Positions 6,782 through 20,338 of a DNA stretch of 35,419 nt are shown here, piece by piece. Position 1 is the stretch's first letter, and each line of letters opens with the position of its first letter. Under the pieces are notes generated by a model that ran no database searches, was not told where the DNA came from, and saw only the letters and a program-made list of their open reading frames with translations. Source of the DNA: Chloroflexota bacterium (GTDB taxonomy: Bacteria; Chloroflexota; Limnocylindria; P2-11E); assembly GCA_021787445.1 (NCBI GenBank), contig JAJYLV010000012.1:1-35419 (forward strand). The letters run 5' to 3'. The position numbers were made by a program, and so were the translations under genes.

Positions 6782-7802
6782 GCCTGGCGGCCTTCGTCCA
6801 GAGCCGCGGGTTGTCGATCTTGTCGATGGTGTCGGTGGCGTAGTCCATGAAGCCGCTGCCCGGGTAGTAGGCGTCGGGCGGGCCGTAGCGCTCGGCGAGC
6901 GTCACCGCGGGGATGCCGACCATGCCGAAGGGCGCGCTATCGAGCAGGTCGACGTGCGGGTCGTTCGCGAGGACGTTCACGAGCGGCTTCACGCCGATCG
7001 CGTAGCGGTCGTTCGCGGCGGCCACCCGGTCGCGGAGGGGCGCCGAGGGCGATCCCCACCACAGGACGTCGAGGCGGTCGGCGATCGGGTTCCACCCGAC
7101 GGTGTCGGGGTTGATGAAGGCCTGGTAGGCGTAGGGCTTCTGGAGGGCGCTGACGAAGGCGAGGCTGCCCTTGTAGTAGAGCTCCTCGCCGTCGAGGAAC
7201 ACGATGGTCACGCGCTCCTTGAGGCTGGACCGGTCGGCGGCGATGAGGCGCGCCGCCTCGAGGATCGCCGCGCAGCCGGTGCCGTTGTCGTCGGCGCCGG
7301 GAGCGGGATCGATCGCGGGACGCCAGCCGGGCGTCCACTTGCCGATCGTGTCGTAGTGCGCGCCGATGACGACGCCTCCGGTGCGCGGCGCCCCACCCGG
7401 CGGATCGATGACGGCGATGATGTTCTCCATCGGGATGCCGTCGTAGGTGAAGGGCTGCGTCGACACCCTCACGCCGAGCGGCTCGAGCTTCTCGAGGTAG
7501 GAGACGATCCAGGCGACCGCCTTCGCATGCCCGGGGTGACGCGGATCGCGCGACTGGAAGGACACGAGCGCCTTGAGGTCGCTCCACAAGCGGTCCGTCG
7601 AGACCTGAGCGATGACGTCAGCGACGGGCGTCGGGGTCGGAACGGGCGTCGGGATGGGCGTCGCGGTCGGCGACGGCGTCGGCGGGAGCGACCGAGACGG
7701 CGTCGCGAGCGGGGTCGCGCTCGCGGCCTCGCTCGCCGGCCGAGCGCCCCCACACGAGACGACGACGAGCAGCGCGGCTGCGACGGCGAGCGTCCTTCTC
7801 AT
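6744..7802 (-). CDS. Secreted lipoprotein, M28-family zinc aminopeptidase
   Basis: The 352-residue product starts with a lipoprotein signal peptide with lipobox VVSC (Cys about residue 17). A low-complexity Pro/Thr linker follows (to about 60), typical of a cell-wall spacer in an exported protein. The peptidase domain shows M28 zinc ligands and catalytic residues in order: GAHYDT (His, Asp), PGADDNGTG (bridging Asp), DGEE (catalytic Glu plus ligand), NPDTVGWN (Asp) and a C-terminal DYATDTIDKID in the position of the last His/Asp region. A single M28 catalytic domain without a PA insert is typical of small secreted aminopeptidases. Substrate unknown. It converges on dtd with a 38-bp overlap. 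Confidence 0.88.
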   Translation of the reverse strand: MRRTLAVAAALLVVVSCGGARPASEAASATPLATPSRSLPPTPSPTATPIPTPVPTPTPVADVIAQVSTDRLWSDLKALVSFQSRDPRHPGHAKAVAWIVSYLEKLEPLGVRVSTQPFTYDGIPMENIIAVIDPPGGAPRTGGVVIGAHYDTIGKWTPGWRPAIDPAPGADDNGTGCAAILEAARLIAADRSSLKERVTIVFLDGEELYYKGSLAFVSALQKPYAYQAFINPDTVGWNPIADRLDVLWWGSPSAPLRDRVAAANDRYAIGVKPLVNVLANDPHVDLLDSAPFGMVGIPAVTLAERYGPPDAYYPGSGFMDYATDTIDKIDNPRLWTKAARLTLAVALEIARR

Positions 7803-7844
7803 GCGAGGGTCAACGCGCGGGATGGCCGCGCGTGACCCGTGCGC

Positions 7845-10477
<2,633 letters not shown>

Positions 10478-10481
<4 letters not shown>

Positions 10482-11464
10482 AGCAGGTGGCTCCTCACGT
10501 TCTCGTCGGCTCTCTTCGCCGCAAGCTTCTGGATGGCGTCGCGCTCCTCGCTCGAGAGCTTCTGCGGGAGCACGACCTTGACGGACACGTACATGTCGCC
10601 GTGGCCCCCGCCCGATCGGGGCATCCCCTGCCCCGCGAGGCGGATGACGCGGCCGTTCTGCGTCTCGGGCGGGATCTTGAGGGAGACGCGGCCCTTGAGC
10701 GTCGGGACGGTGACCTCGGCGCCGAGCATCGCTTCGTGCAGCGCGACGGGGAGATCGACCTGGACGTCGTCGCCGTCGCGGCGGAAGAAGGGATGCGGAT
10801 GCACCCGCACGCGCAGGTACAGATCGCCCGCGGGGCCGCCGCGCGCACCGGGCGCGCCCTGGCCCGCGAGGCGGATGCGCTGCCCGTCGCGGACGCCGGC
10901 CGGGATCTTGACGTTCAGCTGTCTTGGGGACCCGTCCTCGCGACGGATCTCGAGGCTGCGCTCGGTCCCGCGGTACGCCTCGGGCAGGGTGAGGTCGACC
11001 TCGCTCTCGAGGTCCTCGCCCTGCTGCGCGTACGCGCGCGCGCGGCCGTTGGGGCGGCCGCGCGCCTGCCCCATGCCCGCTCCGGGCGTGCCGCCGAAGC
11101 CGCCGACGTCGCCGAAGACGGTGCGGAAGAAGTCCGAGAACTGCGAGAAGTCCTGGCCGCCCGCGCCCGGCGTCCCGGTGAATATCCACTGGGATCCGCC
11201 GCCGGAAGCGCCGCCCGGCGCGCCGGAGCGCGCGTACCGCTCCCAGTCGGGGCCGAGCTGGTCGTACCGCGCGCGCTTCTCGGGATCGAGGAGGACCTCC
11301 TGGGCTTCGTTGATCTCCTTGAAGCGCCGCTCGGCGTCGGTGCCCTTGTTCAGGTCAGGGTGGTACTGACGCGCGAGCCGGCGGTAAGCCTTCTTGATCT
11401 CCTCGGGCTTCGCGTTCTTCGCGACGCCGAGGATCTTGTAGTAGTCCTTGTACTCGACCGGCAT
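10478..11464 (-). CDS. DnaJ-family co-chaperone lacking zinc finger (CbpA type)
   Basis: The 328-residue protein has an N-terminal J-domain (about 5-70) with the HPD motif in YHPDLNKG and the ending ARYDQLGP, which stimulates DnaK ATPase. A Gly-rich linker (about 80-135) follows, then two DnaJ C-terminal substrate-binding barrels (from about 140; [36 protein letters not shown]). There is no CxxCxGxG zinc-finger block, so this is the class B, CbpA-like type. It lies 12 bp downstream of lon and overlaps clpB by 4 bp. Co-transcription with clpB fits joint disaggregase action; no dnaK is in the window. Confidence 0.94.
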
Positions 11465-11476
11465 GGGCTCACCCCG

Positions 11477-14029
<2,553 letters not shown>

Positions 14030-14044
14030 TTCTCTGAGTCTCCT

Positions 14045-14395
14045 TTAGTACTGGCCGCCGCGGTCATCCGGACCGTCTCCGCCCGCGCCGTCCTCGTCCG
14101 CGCCCACCTCGTTCTCCTCGTCCAGCGAGTCCGCGATCTCCCGAAGGAGGTCGGCGGCATCCCGCAGCTGGAGCAGGAGCTTCACACCGGCAAGGTTCAC
14201 GCCCCGCACCTGGGTCAGGTAGCGGATGACGCGCACCCGCCGGAGGTCGTCGTCGCTGTAGAGCCGGATGTTGGTCTCGGTGCGCACGGGGTCCACGAGG
14301 CCCTCGTCCTCGTAGATCCGGAGCGTCCGCGGATGGCACCCGGCGAGGTTCGCGGCGACCGAGATGACGTAGACGGGTCGGCTCGCGCGTGCCAT
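14045..14395 (-). CDS. hspR: MerR-family heat-shock repressor HspR
   Basis: HspR represses chaperone and protease genes and is released on heat stress. The 116-residue product starts at ATG 14395 (MARASRPVYVISVAANLAGC) and has the MerR winged helix: HPRTLRIYEDEGLVDPVRTETNIRLYSDDDLRRVR, given here as overlapping segments. A helix (YLTQVRGVNLAGVKLLLQLRD) follows, then an acidic Gly-rich tail. The frame extends upstream to 14443, but those codons overlap the promoter and operator, so the shorter start is preferred; its mRNA would be leaderless. It is first in an operon with lon, dnaJ and clpB, the classical HspR targets in actinobacteria, and the inverted repeat over the promoter indicates autorepression. 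Confidence 0.9.
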   Translation of the reverse strand: MARASRPVYVISVAANLAGCHPRTLRIYEDEGLVDPVRTETNIRLYSDDDLRRVRVIRYLTQVRGVNLAGVKLLLQLRDAADLLREIADSLDEENEVGADEDGAGGDGPDDRGGQY

Positions 14396-14402
14396 GCTGA
14401 CT

Positions 14403-14431
14403 TGTATATGACCTAACAATGACGTTGTCAA
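14403..14431 (-). promoter_or_regulatory. Promoter of hspR-lon-dnaJ-clpB (TTGACA-17 bp-TATACA)
   Basis: On the minus strand, TTGACA (14426-14431) and TATACA (14403-14408) are separated by exactly 17 bp, a near-consensus housekeeping-sigma promoter. The -10 box ends seven bases before the hspR ATG, so transcription would start at or next to the A of the start codon. The mRNA would thus be leaderless. Confidence 0.85.
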
Positions 14432-14446
14432 GGTCATTGACAACGT
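14422..14446. promoter_or_regulatory. Putative HspR operator (10-bp inverted repeat, 5-bp spacer)
   Basis: ACGTTGTCAA and TTGACAACGT are perfect inverted repeats around GGTCA and cover the -35 box of the hspR promoter. Actinobacterial HspR binds the HAIR element, CTTGAGT-N7-ACTCAAG. This repeat has a different core (TTGTCAA-N5-TTGACAA) but analogous symmetry and placement. The assignment as the HspR site is inferred from position. Confidence 0.7.
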
Positions 14447-14450
14447 TCAC

Positions 14451-14477
14451 GCCGGCTCGATCAGCCGTACAGCCGGC
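14451..14477 (-). terminator. Possible hairpin terminator after trkA genes
   Basis: GCCGGCT (14451-14457) and AGCCGGC (14471-14477) can form a 7-bp GC stem with a 13-base loop. It lies 23 bp downstream of the last gene of the potassium operon and just upstream of the hspR promoter. No T-tract follows, so it may act only weakly or as a punctuation hairpin. Confidence 0.3.
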
Positions 14478-14500
14478 TGCATACCTCCGGTCCGCTCCGG

Positions 14501-15160
14501 TCAGTCATACAGGCGGCTCCGGACTTCCGCTTCGATGGCCGTAGGCGCGAGCACGATGATCCGGTCGCCGGCCTGAAGCGCGGCATCCCCCACCGCCGGC
14601 AGGACCTTGCCGCCCCGCACGATCCCTCCGATGAGCGAGCCCTCCGGCAGCTGCAGCGCGCGCACCGGCTTCCCGACCGACGGCATCCCCGGCGCGATCT
14701 CGGCCTCGATGATCTCGAGGTGCGAGCCCGTGAGCGGCATGAGCGGGAGGAATCCGCCGGTCGGCAGCTCCTGCTCGATGATGTTCATGAGCACGCGCGT
14801 CGACGACAGCGTCTCGTCGATGCCGAGGGCCTTGAAGATGATCTCGTTCTTCGGGTCGGTCACGCGCGCGATGACGCGTCCGTGGGGGCCGCAGTTGTAG
14901 CGGGCGAGCTGGCAGATGACGAGGTTCTTCGCGTCCTCCCCGGTGACCGCGATGACCGCGTCCGCGCGCTGGCACCCCGCCTCGAGCTGGTAGCGGCCCT
15001 CGTCCGCCGGAGCGTTGAGGACGACGGATCCGAGCTGCTCCTCGATCCACTGCGCGCGGTGGCGGTCCTGCTCGATGACCATGACCTCGTGACCGGCCTC
15101 GATGAGCCCCTTCGCGAGGTGGAAGCCGATGTCGCCGCCTCCGGCGACGATGACGTACAC
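14501..15160 (-). CDS. TrkA/RCK-type potassium-channel regulatory protein (RCK_N + RCK_C)
   Basis: The 219-residue product begins at GTG 15160. It has a Rossmann RCK_N domain (about 1-125) with VAGGGDIGFHLAKGL (GxGxxG) and an acidic residue after strand 2 (VIEQD). Conserved VIAVTGEDAKNLV and RVTDPKNEIIFKALGID follow, then an RCK_C domain (about 135-219; LEIIEAEIAPGMPSVGKPVR, AGDRIIVLAP). Such proteins gate TrkH/KtrB or other transporters in response to NAD(H), ATP/ADP or c-di-AMP. The last gene of the operon, it sits 2 bp after the previous trkA-like gene. No TrkH/KtrB pore gene is present; the linked transporters are KimA-like. Confidence 0.9.
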   Translation of the reverse strand: MYVIVAGGGDIGFHLAKGLIEAGHEVMVIEQDRHRAQWIEEQLGSVVLNAPADEGRYQLEAGCQRADAVIAVTGEDAKNLVICQLARYNCGPHGRVIARVTDPKNEIIFKALGIDETLSSTRVLMNIIEQELPTGGFLPLMPLTGSHLEIIEAEIAPGMPSVGKPVRALQLPEGSLIGGIVRGGKVLPAVGDAALQAGDRIIVLAPTAIEAEVRSRLYD

Positions 15161-15162
15161 GG

Positions 15163-15672
15163 CTAGCGCTCCCCCGCGGCCGCCGCGGGCGGCGCGGCGT
15201 CGCGCGCCTCCTCGCCGGCGAGCTTCCGCTCGAGCGCGAGCGTCCGCCGGAGGAGCACCTCCCCGACCTCCGGGTCCTGCTCGAGCATCGCTCTGAGGAG
15301 CACGGCGAGGATCGACGTCCGCGAGAACGTCATCAGGCCCTTGGCCCGGTAGATCTCGGCGCGGATGGGGTCGTTGCACTTGGCGAAGGCTCGCTTCACG
15401 CCGAAGATCTCTTTGGCGACCTGCGCCGCCATGAGGTTGCGGTTGTCCCCGTCGGTCAGGGCGAGGAACGCGTCGACCTTGTCGACGCCGACCTGGCGCA
15501 GGACGTCGAGGTCGATGCCATTGCCGAGGAACGTCGTCCCCCCGAACCCCGCGGGAAGGTGCGCGAAGGACGCACGGTCACGGTCGACGACCGTGACCTG
15601 GTGGCCGCCCTCGTCGAGCAGTCCCGCCAGCGTCGCGCCCACCCGCCCGGATCCAACGATGAGGATGTTCAC
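15163..15672 (-). CDS. Short TrkA-N (RCK_N) protein lacking RCK_C
   Basis: The 169-residue product begins at GTG 15672, overlapping the USP gene stop (GTGA), with GGAGG upstream. A complete Rossmann nucleotide-binding domain (about 1-135) shows VGSGRVGATLAGLLDEGGH, an acidic end of strand 2 (VVDRD), ALTDGDNRNLMAAQVAKEIF and KCNDPIRAEIYRAKGL. After about 140 there is only a helical, then Ala/Pro-rich tail; no RCK_C ligand domain can be seen. It may form a mixed octameric ring with the full-length RCK protein encoded next to it, or act alone. Not a truncation by frameshift: the stop is followed at once by the next start. Confidence 0.88.
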   Translation of the reverse strand: MNILIVGSGRVGATLAGLLDEGGHQVTVVDRDRASFAHLPAGFGGTTFLGNGIDLDVLRQVGVDKVDAFLALTDGDNRNLMAAQVAKEIFGVKRAFAKCNDPIRAEIYRAKGLMTFSRTSILAVLLRAMLEQDPEVGEVLLRRTLALERKLAGEEARDAAPPAAAAGER

Positions 15673-16097
15673 TGTGAAGCCTCCTGACGATAGGCGAGCA
15701 CCGCACAGTGCGCTCCGAGGTAGACCTCTTCGACGGTGCGGCTCACGTACGTCCGGCCGAGGCGCCGGCGGTACGGCATGCCCATCAGGACGAGGTCGCA
15801 CTGGCGCTCGCGCGCGATGTCGACGATCGCCGCGGCCGCCTCCCGCGCCTGCAGGAGCTCGGTCTCGAGCTCGCCGCCCGACTGGGCCGCGATGCGCGCG
15901 GCGCTCGCGAGGAGCTCCTCGCCGTGGTCGAGCTCGGCGTCGAGGACGGCGTCGAGGGGGAGGTTCCAGCGCACCTCGATGACGTGAACGCCGTAGAGGC
16001 GCGCCTTCGCGGGCTTGCCGATGCTCACCGCGAGACGGACGACGTCCGGATCGACCGCCGACCCCGCGAGCGGAACGAGGATCTTCTTGTAGGCCAT
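15669..16097 (-). CDS. Universal stress protein (USP) domain protein
   Basis: The 142-residue product has the USP fold pattern: YKKILVPLAGS at the N-terminus, LYGVHVIEV as strand 2, and CDLVLMGMPYRRR leading to the C-terminal strand AHCAVLAYR. The ATP-binding signature of USPs (G-2x-G-9x-G-S/T) is not preserved: it reads GMPYRRRLGRTYVSRTVEEV, so it may not bind ATP. It lies between kimA-like and trkA-like genes, 24 bp after the former and overlapping the latter by 4 bp. KdpD normally carries a USP domain that senses c-di-AMP in some bacteria; the KdpD-like kinase in this locus lacks it, so this standalone protein could supply a sensory role. That is inference. Confidence 0.85.
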   Translation of the reverse strand: MAYKKILVPLAGSAVDPDVVRLAVSIGKPAKARLYGVHVIEVRWNLPLDAVLDAELDHGEELLASAARIAAQSGGELETELLQAREAAAAIVDIARERQCDLVLMGMPYRRRLGRTYVSRTVEEVYLGAHCAVLAYRQEASQ

Positions 16098-16121
16098 GCG
16101 CGTCGGCGGAGTGTAGGCCGC

Positions 16122-18185
16122 TCAGGCCCCGCGGACCGGCGCTTCCTCCTCGCGCCCGACGGCGCTGAAGTGGTAGGGGACGTCGATGACGATCGTGTTC
16201 GGGCGGAAGAGGAGCGCCCAGCGGAGACGGAACGCCGTCTGGCTGTGCAGGATCAGCTCCCACCAGTGGCGTGGGATGAACTCCGCGAGCACGACGGTGA
16301 TCGGCCGCGGATCGCGCTCGTCGACGCGGTCGACGTACTTCAGGAGGGGCTGGAGGAGCGCGCGGTACGGCGACTCGATGATGTCGAGCGCGATCTCGCG
16401 CCCGTCGGAAAGATGCCGTCCCGACCAGCGCTCCCAGCGGCTTCGGAAGATCGTCGCCGACTCCGCGCTCGTGGCGACGTGCACGGCGCGCACGTGCGGC
16501 GAGATCGAGACGGCGAAGCCGAGCGCGCGGACGGCGGACAGATCGAGACGCGCGACCGGCACGAGCACGATGGGCACCGTCGGCCGCAGGACGGCACGGT
16601 CCGGATCTTCGATCACGAGCGCGTCCGCCACGGCGCTGTAGTGCCGGTGGATGGCGAAAAGGAGGAGAACGAGCAGCGGCAGCATGACGATGACCATCCA
16701 GGCGCCGTACTCGAACTTCGTGGTCGCGACGATGAGGAGCGTCGCGCCGGTCGCGAACGCGCCGACTGCGCTGATAGCGATACGCCACTGCCAGCCACGT
16801 TCGTGGCGCACCCACCAGCGTCGCACGAGGCCCGACTGCGCGAGCGTGAACGCCATGAATACGCCGATCGTGTACAACGGGATGAGGTTCGTGACACTGC
16901 CGCCGAACGCCGCGAGGACGAGCGCGGCGGCGATGGCGAGCGCGACGATCCCGACGGAGAACGCCAATCGCTCGCCGCGGAAGGAGAACTGCCGCGGCAT
17001 GAAGCGGTCGTCGGCGAGGACCGAGGCGAGGCGCGGGAACCCGGTGAACCCCGTGTTCGCGGCGAGGATGAGGAGGACCGAGGTCGAGATCTGGACGAGG
17101 TAGTAGTAGGCGCCCTTCCCGACGAAAGTGCGCGTGACGACGCTCATGACCGTCTCCTGCTCCTTCACGTCGGGAAGCGCGTGGGTCTGCGCCGCGAGGA
17201 AGGTGAGGCCGAAGAGGACGACACCGTAGACCGATCCCATGAGGAGGACGGTGATGACGCCGTTGCGCGCCTCCGGCGGGCGCAGGCTCGGCGTGCCGTT
17301 CGCGACGGCCTCGGCTCCGGTGAGGGCCGCGCACCCGGACGCGAACGCGCGAAGGATCAGGAAGATGCCGAGGGCCTCCGTCCCGGTCGACGGGAACGGA
17401 TTCGGTGGAACGGCGGTCGGAGGCATCGCACCGGTGAAGATGTGGAACGCGCCGAAGAGGATCAGGCCGAGCATCGCGAGGAGGTAGATGTACGTCGGCC
17501 CCGCGAAGATGAGGCCGGCCTCGCGTACGCCGCGAAGGTTCCCGAGCATGATCAGGGCGATGAGCGCGACCCCCCAGAAGACACGGTGCTCGAACACGGG
17601 CTGGACGAAGCTGCCGATCGCGTCGACGCCTGCCGCGGTCGAGACGGCGACCGTGAGGGTGTAGTCGATGAGAAGCGACCCGGCGACGACGAGACCGGGG
17701 AGCGTGCCGAGCTCATGCTTCGCGACGGCGTAGCTGCCCCCTCCGCCCGGATACGTGCGGATGACCTGGGTCTGCGAGATGATGACGATACCGAGGACGA
17801 CGATGATCGCGATCCCGATCGGCATCGTAAGGAAGAGGGCGCCTGTCCCCGCGAGAGCGAGGACGCGCATGACCTCCTCGATCGAGTAGGCCGACGACGA
17901 GATGTTGTCGGTCGCGAGGACACCGAGGCCGGTGGCCACTCCCAGACGCTCGGAGAGCTCGTGCTCCGTCGAGATCGGAGGGCCGAAAAGGATGCGACGA
18001 AGCAGCTCGTAGCCGCGGCCAGCGGACGTCTGCGGCTTGAGCGCCTCGTCCGTCGCGACGAACATGCCGCCACGCCCGCGGCGGAACTCCGGAGGTCGGA
18101 CGATGCGGACGTATCGGTTCCCGGGCAGCGCTCCCGTGCGCGTGGTCCGCTCCTCGAGGGGAGAGCCGTCGGCGGCGCGATCCAT
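16122..18185 (-). CDS. KimA-like potassium importer (APC superfamily), second paralogue
   Basis: The 687-residue product has about 85 cytosolic residues, then about 12 membrane helices (90-500), and a cytosolic USP-like C-terminal domain (about 520-680). The first helix carries ATDNISSSAYSIEEVMRVL and the third LLIDYTLTVAVSTAAGVDA; the equivalent Asp/Tyr/Thr/Ser positions line potassium sites in Bacillus KimA (YdaO). FASGCAALTGAEAVANG and LILAANTGFTGFPRL are also typical. KimA is a proton-coupled, c-di-AMP-inhibited K+ importer. Annotators often call such proteins amino acid permeases; the SDxxSSxAY-type helix argues for KimA. The ATG at 18185 is chosen; a GTG at 18221 is possible. A paralogue precedes it by 56 bp. 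Confidence 0.85.
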   Translation of the reverse strand: MDRAADGSPLEERTTRTGALPGNRYVRIVRPPEFRRGRGGMFVATDEALKPQTSAGRGYELLRRILFGPPISTEHELSERLGVATGLGVLATDNISSSAYSIEEVMRVLALAGTGALFLTMPIGIAIIVVLGIVIISQTQVIRTYPGGGGSYAVAKHELGTLPGLVVAGSLLIDYTLTVAVSTAAGVDAIGSFVQPVFEHRVFWGVALIALIMLGNLRGVREAGLIFAGPTYIYLLAMLGLILFGAFHIFTGAMPPTAVPPNPFPSTGTEALGIFLILRAFASGCAALTGAEAVANGTPSLRPPEARNGVITVLLMGSVYGVVLFGLTFLAAQTHALPDVKEQETVMSVVTRTFVGKGAYYYLVQISTSVLLILAANTGFTGFPRLASVLADDRFMPRQFSFRGERLAFSVGIVALAIAAALVLAAFGGSVTNLIPLYTIGVFMAFTLAQSGLVRRWWVRHERGWQWRIAISAVGAFATGATLLIVATTKFEYGAWMVIVMLPLLVLLLFAIHRHYSAVADALVIEDPDRAVLRPTVPIVLVPVARLDLSAVRALGFAVSISPHVRAVHVATSAESATIFRSRWERWSGRHLSDGREIALDIIESPYRALLQPLLKYVDRVDERDPRPITVVLAEFIPRHWWELILHSQTAFRLRWALLFRPNTIVIDVPYHFSAVGREEEAPVRGA

Positions 18186-18241
18186 CCCCGCCCGACCGTG
18201 CCGCTCGCCCTCGTCCGCCACTGGCGGCGTAGCGTAGCGAC

Positions 18242-20296
18242 CTAGCTCGCGCTCTCGCTCGCCTCCCCGAAAGCCTCGTCCAAGTGGAACGGCACGTCGC
18301 AGACGACGGTGTTGCGCCTGAAGAAGAGGCGGAACTTCAGGCGAAGCGCCGCCTGGTTGTGGAGGAAGCTCTCCCAGAAGTGATGGGGGACGAACTCCGG
18401 CAGAACGACGACCGTCGTCCGGCCCGGCTCCTGCTCGTCGAGCGCGTCGAGATACGCCAGGAGCGGCTGAACGAGGACGCGGTACGGCGACTCGACGATC
18501 GCCAGCGGGACGGGGCCGGCCCAGCGCTCCCAGCGCTGCCGCATGCGCTGGCCCTCCTCCAGCGTCTCGCTCACGTGGACCGCGAGCACGTCGGAGGCGA
18601 TGGCGCGCGCGAAAGCGAGGGCGCGCAGCGCGGAGCGGTCGAGGCGGTTGACCGGCACGACGACGCGCGGCGAGATCTTCGGCAAGGTCGGATCGGGTCG
18701 CTCGAGGGTCATCGCGTCGCGGACCCTCCGGTAGTGGGACCCGATGCCCCACATCACCGCGATCATGATCGGGATGAGCACGAGGACCATCCACGCGCCG
18801 AGCGCGAACTTCGCGACGCCGACCACGACGGCGACGACGGCGGTCGCGACCGCGCCGAGGCCGTTGAACGTCGCCCGCCACCACCAGCCCCGCTCCAGCG
18901 TCTTGAGCTTCCACCAGTGCCGGACCATCCCGGACTGGCTCAGCGTGAACGCGACGAAGACGCCGATCGTATAAAGCGGGATGAGGGCCGTGACGCTCCC
19001 GCCGAAGCCGACGATGAGCCCCGCCGCGAGGAGCGAGAGCACGATGATCCCGGTGCTGAACGCGAGGCGGTCGCCGCGGTACGCGAACTGGTGCGGCATG
19101 AAGCCGTCGCGCGCGAGGATGCTCGAAAGCCGCGGAAAGTCGGCGAAGGCGGTATTTGCCGCGAGCACGAGGATGAGCGCGGTCGAGATCTGGACGAAGT
19201 AGTGATACGGGGTGCCGTCGCCGACGAGCGTCGCCGTGAGAATGCTGACGACGGTGTGCTCCTCGGTCGGGTCGGGGACGATCCCGAGCCGACCGGCCAG
19301 CACACCCATTCCCAAGAATACGACGCCGAAAGAGGTGCCCATGAGGATGAGCACGACGCGCGCGTTCTTCCATTCGGGCGGCTTGAAAGCGGGGATGCCG
19401 TTCGATACGGCCTCGACGCCGCTCAACGCGACGCTCCCTGATGCGAACGCCCGCAGCACGAGGAGGATCCCCAGCGCCTCGACGCCATGTGCGGCACGCC
19501 ACGCCGGGGGCGCCTGGTAGGCGGGTAGCGTCCCGGTCACCATGCGGAACAGGCCGAACGCGAGCATGCCGAGGATCGCGACGAGGTAGGCGTACGTGGG
19601 CAGCGCGAAGATCGTGGCGCTCTCCCGTATACCCCGCAGGTTCCCGATCATGAGCAGGAAGACGAACGCGACGCCGAGCGCGACGCGGTACGGGTAGAGC
19701 TCCGGGAAGATCGACGTGAGAGCTTCGTCCCCCGCCGCGATGGAGACCGATACGGTGAGGACGTAGTCGGTCATGAGAGCGCCGGCCGCGACGAGCCCTG
19801 CGAACGGTCCCAGATTGTCACTGGCGACGATGTACGAGCCCCCGCCGTTCGGGTATGCCCGCAGCGTCTGCTGGTAGCTGGCTACGACGATCGCGAGGAC
19901 GGCGACGATGACGAGCGTGATGGGCATCGTGAGGGTGAGCGCACCGACGCCCGCGAGGACGAGGACGCGCATGATCTCTTCGGTCGCGTACGCGGAGGAC
20001 GAGATGTTGTCGGACGCGAAGACGGCGAGACCCTTGATGATGCCGACGCGCTCGTGGATCTCGTGCTCCGACGGTATGCGAGCGCCGAAGAGGAAGCGCC
20101 GCATGGCATCGCCGACGCGGCCGACGCGACCCTCGGGCGCGAGGACCTCCTCGCCGGCGACGACGTAGCCGGGGCCGCGGCGGCGGAACTCTCGCGGCCG
20201 GACGATCCGGACGTAGCGGTCGCCGGGACGCTTTCCGTGCTCTACGTGGCGCTCGAGCAGGTCGAGCGCGCTCCGCCGATCGCGTTCTTCGGACAC
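18242..20296 (-). CDS. KimA-like potassium importer (APC superfamily), first paralogue
   Basis: The 684-residue product shares architecture with its downstream paralogue: a charged N-terminus with GDRYVRIVRPREFRRRG, about 12 membrane helices with ASDNISSSAYATEEIMRVL and LMTDYVLTVSVSIAAGDEA, and a C-terminal cytosolic domain (VVVPVNRLDRSALRALAFA, then VVVLPEFVPHHFWESFLHN). The N-terminal RYVRIVRP motif occurs in both copies. Start GTG 20296; a TACGCT hexamer (minus strand, 20304-20309) ends seven bases before it. It heads the minus-strand operon with kimA-2, usp and two RCK genes, and is divergent from kdpD across 66 bp containing CCTCAACGG repeats. Amino acid permease is the alternative reading. 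Confidence 0.86.
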   Translation of the reverse strand: MSEERDRRSALDLLERHVEHGKRPGDRYVRIVRPREFRRRGPGYVVAGEEVLAPEGRVGRVGDAMRRFLFGARIPSEHEIHERVGIIKGLAVFASDNISSSAYATEEIMRVLVLAGVGALTLTMPITLVIVAVLAIVVASYQQTLRAYPNGGGSYIVASDNLGPFAGLVAAGALMTDYVLTVSVSIAAGDEALTSIFPELYPYRVALGVAFVFLLMIGNLRGIRESATIFALPTYAYLVAILGMLAFGLFRMVTGTLPAYQAPPAWRAAHGVEALGILLVLRAFASGSVALSGVEAVSNGIPAFKPPEWKNARVVLILMGTSFGVVFLGMGVLAGRLGIVPDPTEEHTVVSILTATLVGDGTPYHYFVQISTALILVLAANTAFADFPRLSSILARDGFMPHQFAYRGDRLAFSTGIIVLSLLAAGLIVGFGGSVTALIPLYTIGVFVAFTLSQSGMVRHWWKLKTLERGWWWRATFNGLGAVATAVVAVVVGVAKFALGAWMVLVLIPIMIAVMWGIGSHYRRVRDAMTLERPDPTLPKISPRVVVPVNRLDRSALRALAFARAIASDVLAVHVSETLEEGQRMRQRWERWAGPVPLAIVESPYRVLVQPLLAYLDALDEQEPGRTTVVVLPEFVPHHFWESFLHNQAALRLKFRLFFRRNTVVCDVPFHLDEAFGEASESAS

Positions 20297-20318
20297 TCCG
20301 CCGAGCGTACGGGACGCA

Positions 20319-20338
20319 CCTCAACGGGCCCTCAACGG
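20319..20338. promoter_or_regulatory. Direct repeat CCTCAACGG x2 (11-bp period), candidate KdpE box
   Basis: CCTCAACGG occurs at 20319-20327 and 20330-20338, one helical turn apart, in the 66-bp region between divergent kimA and kdpD. OmpR/PhoB-family regulators such as KdpE bind tandem direct repeats of this spacing. The second copy falls where the -35 box would be relative to TAACGT (20353-20358) in front of kdpD, as for PhoB-type activation. It could serve both promoters. Confidence 0.55.

Noticed and set aside
7612-7700. Short tandem-like GTCGGG/GGCGTC repeats in the M28 peptidase gene
   Set aside because: They simply encode the Pro/Thr linker after the lipobox; no independent repeat element is needed.
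16122-19502. A 1126-residue reading of the second KimA-like protein
   Set aside because: The N-terminal 440 residues are a shadow of the first kimA paralogue. The family-like N-terminus starts at 18185.
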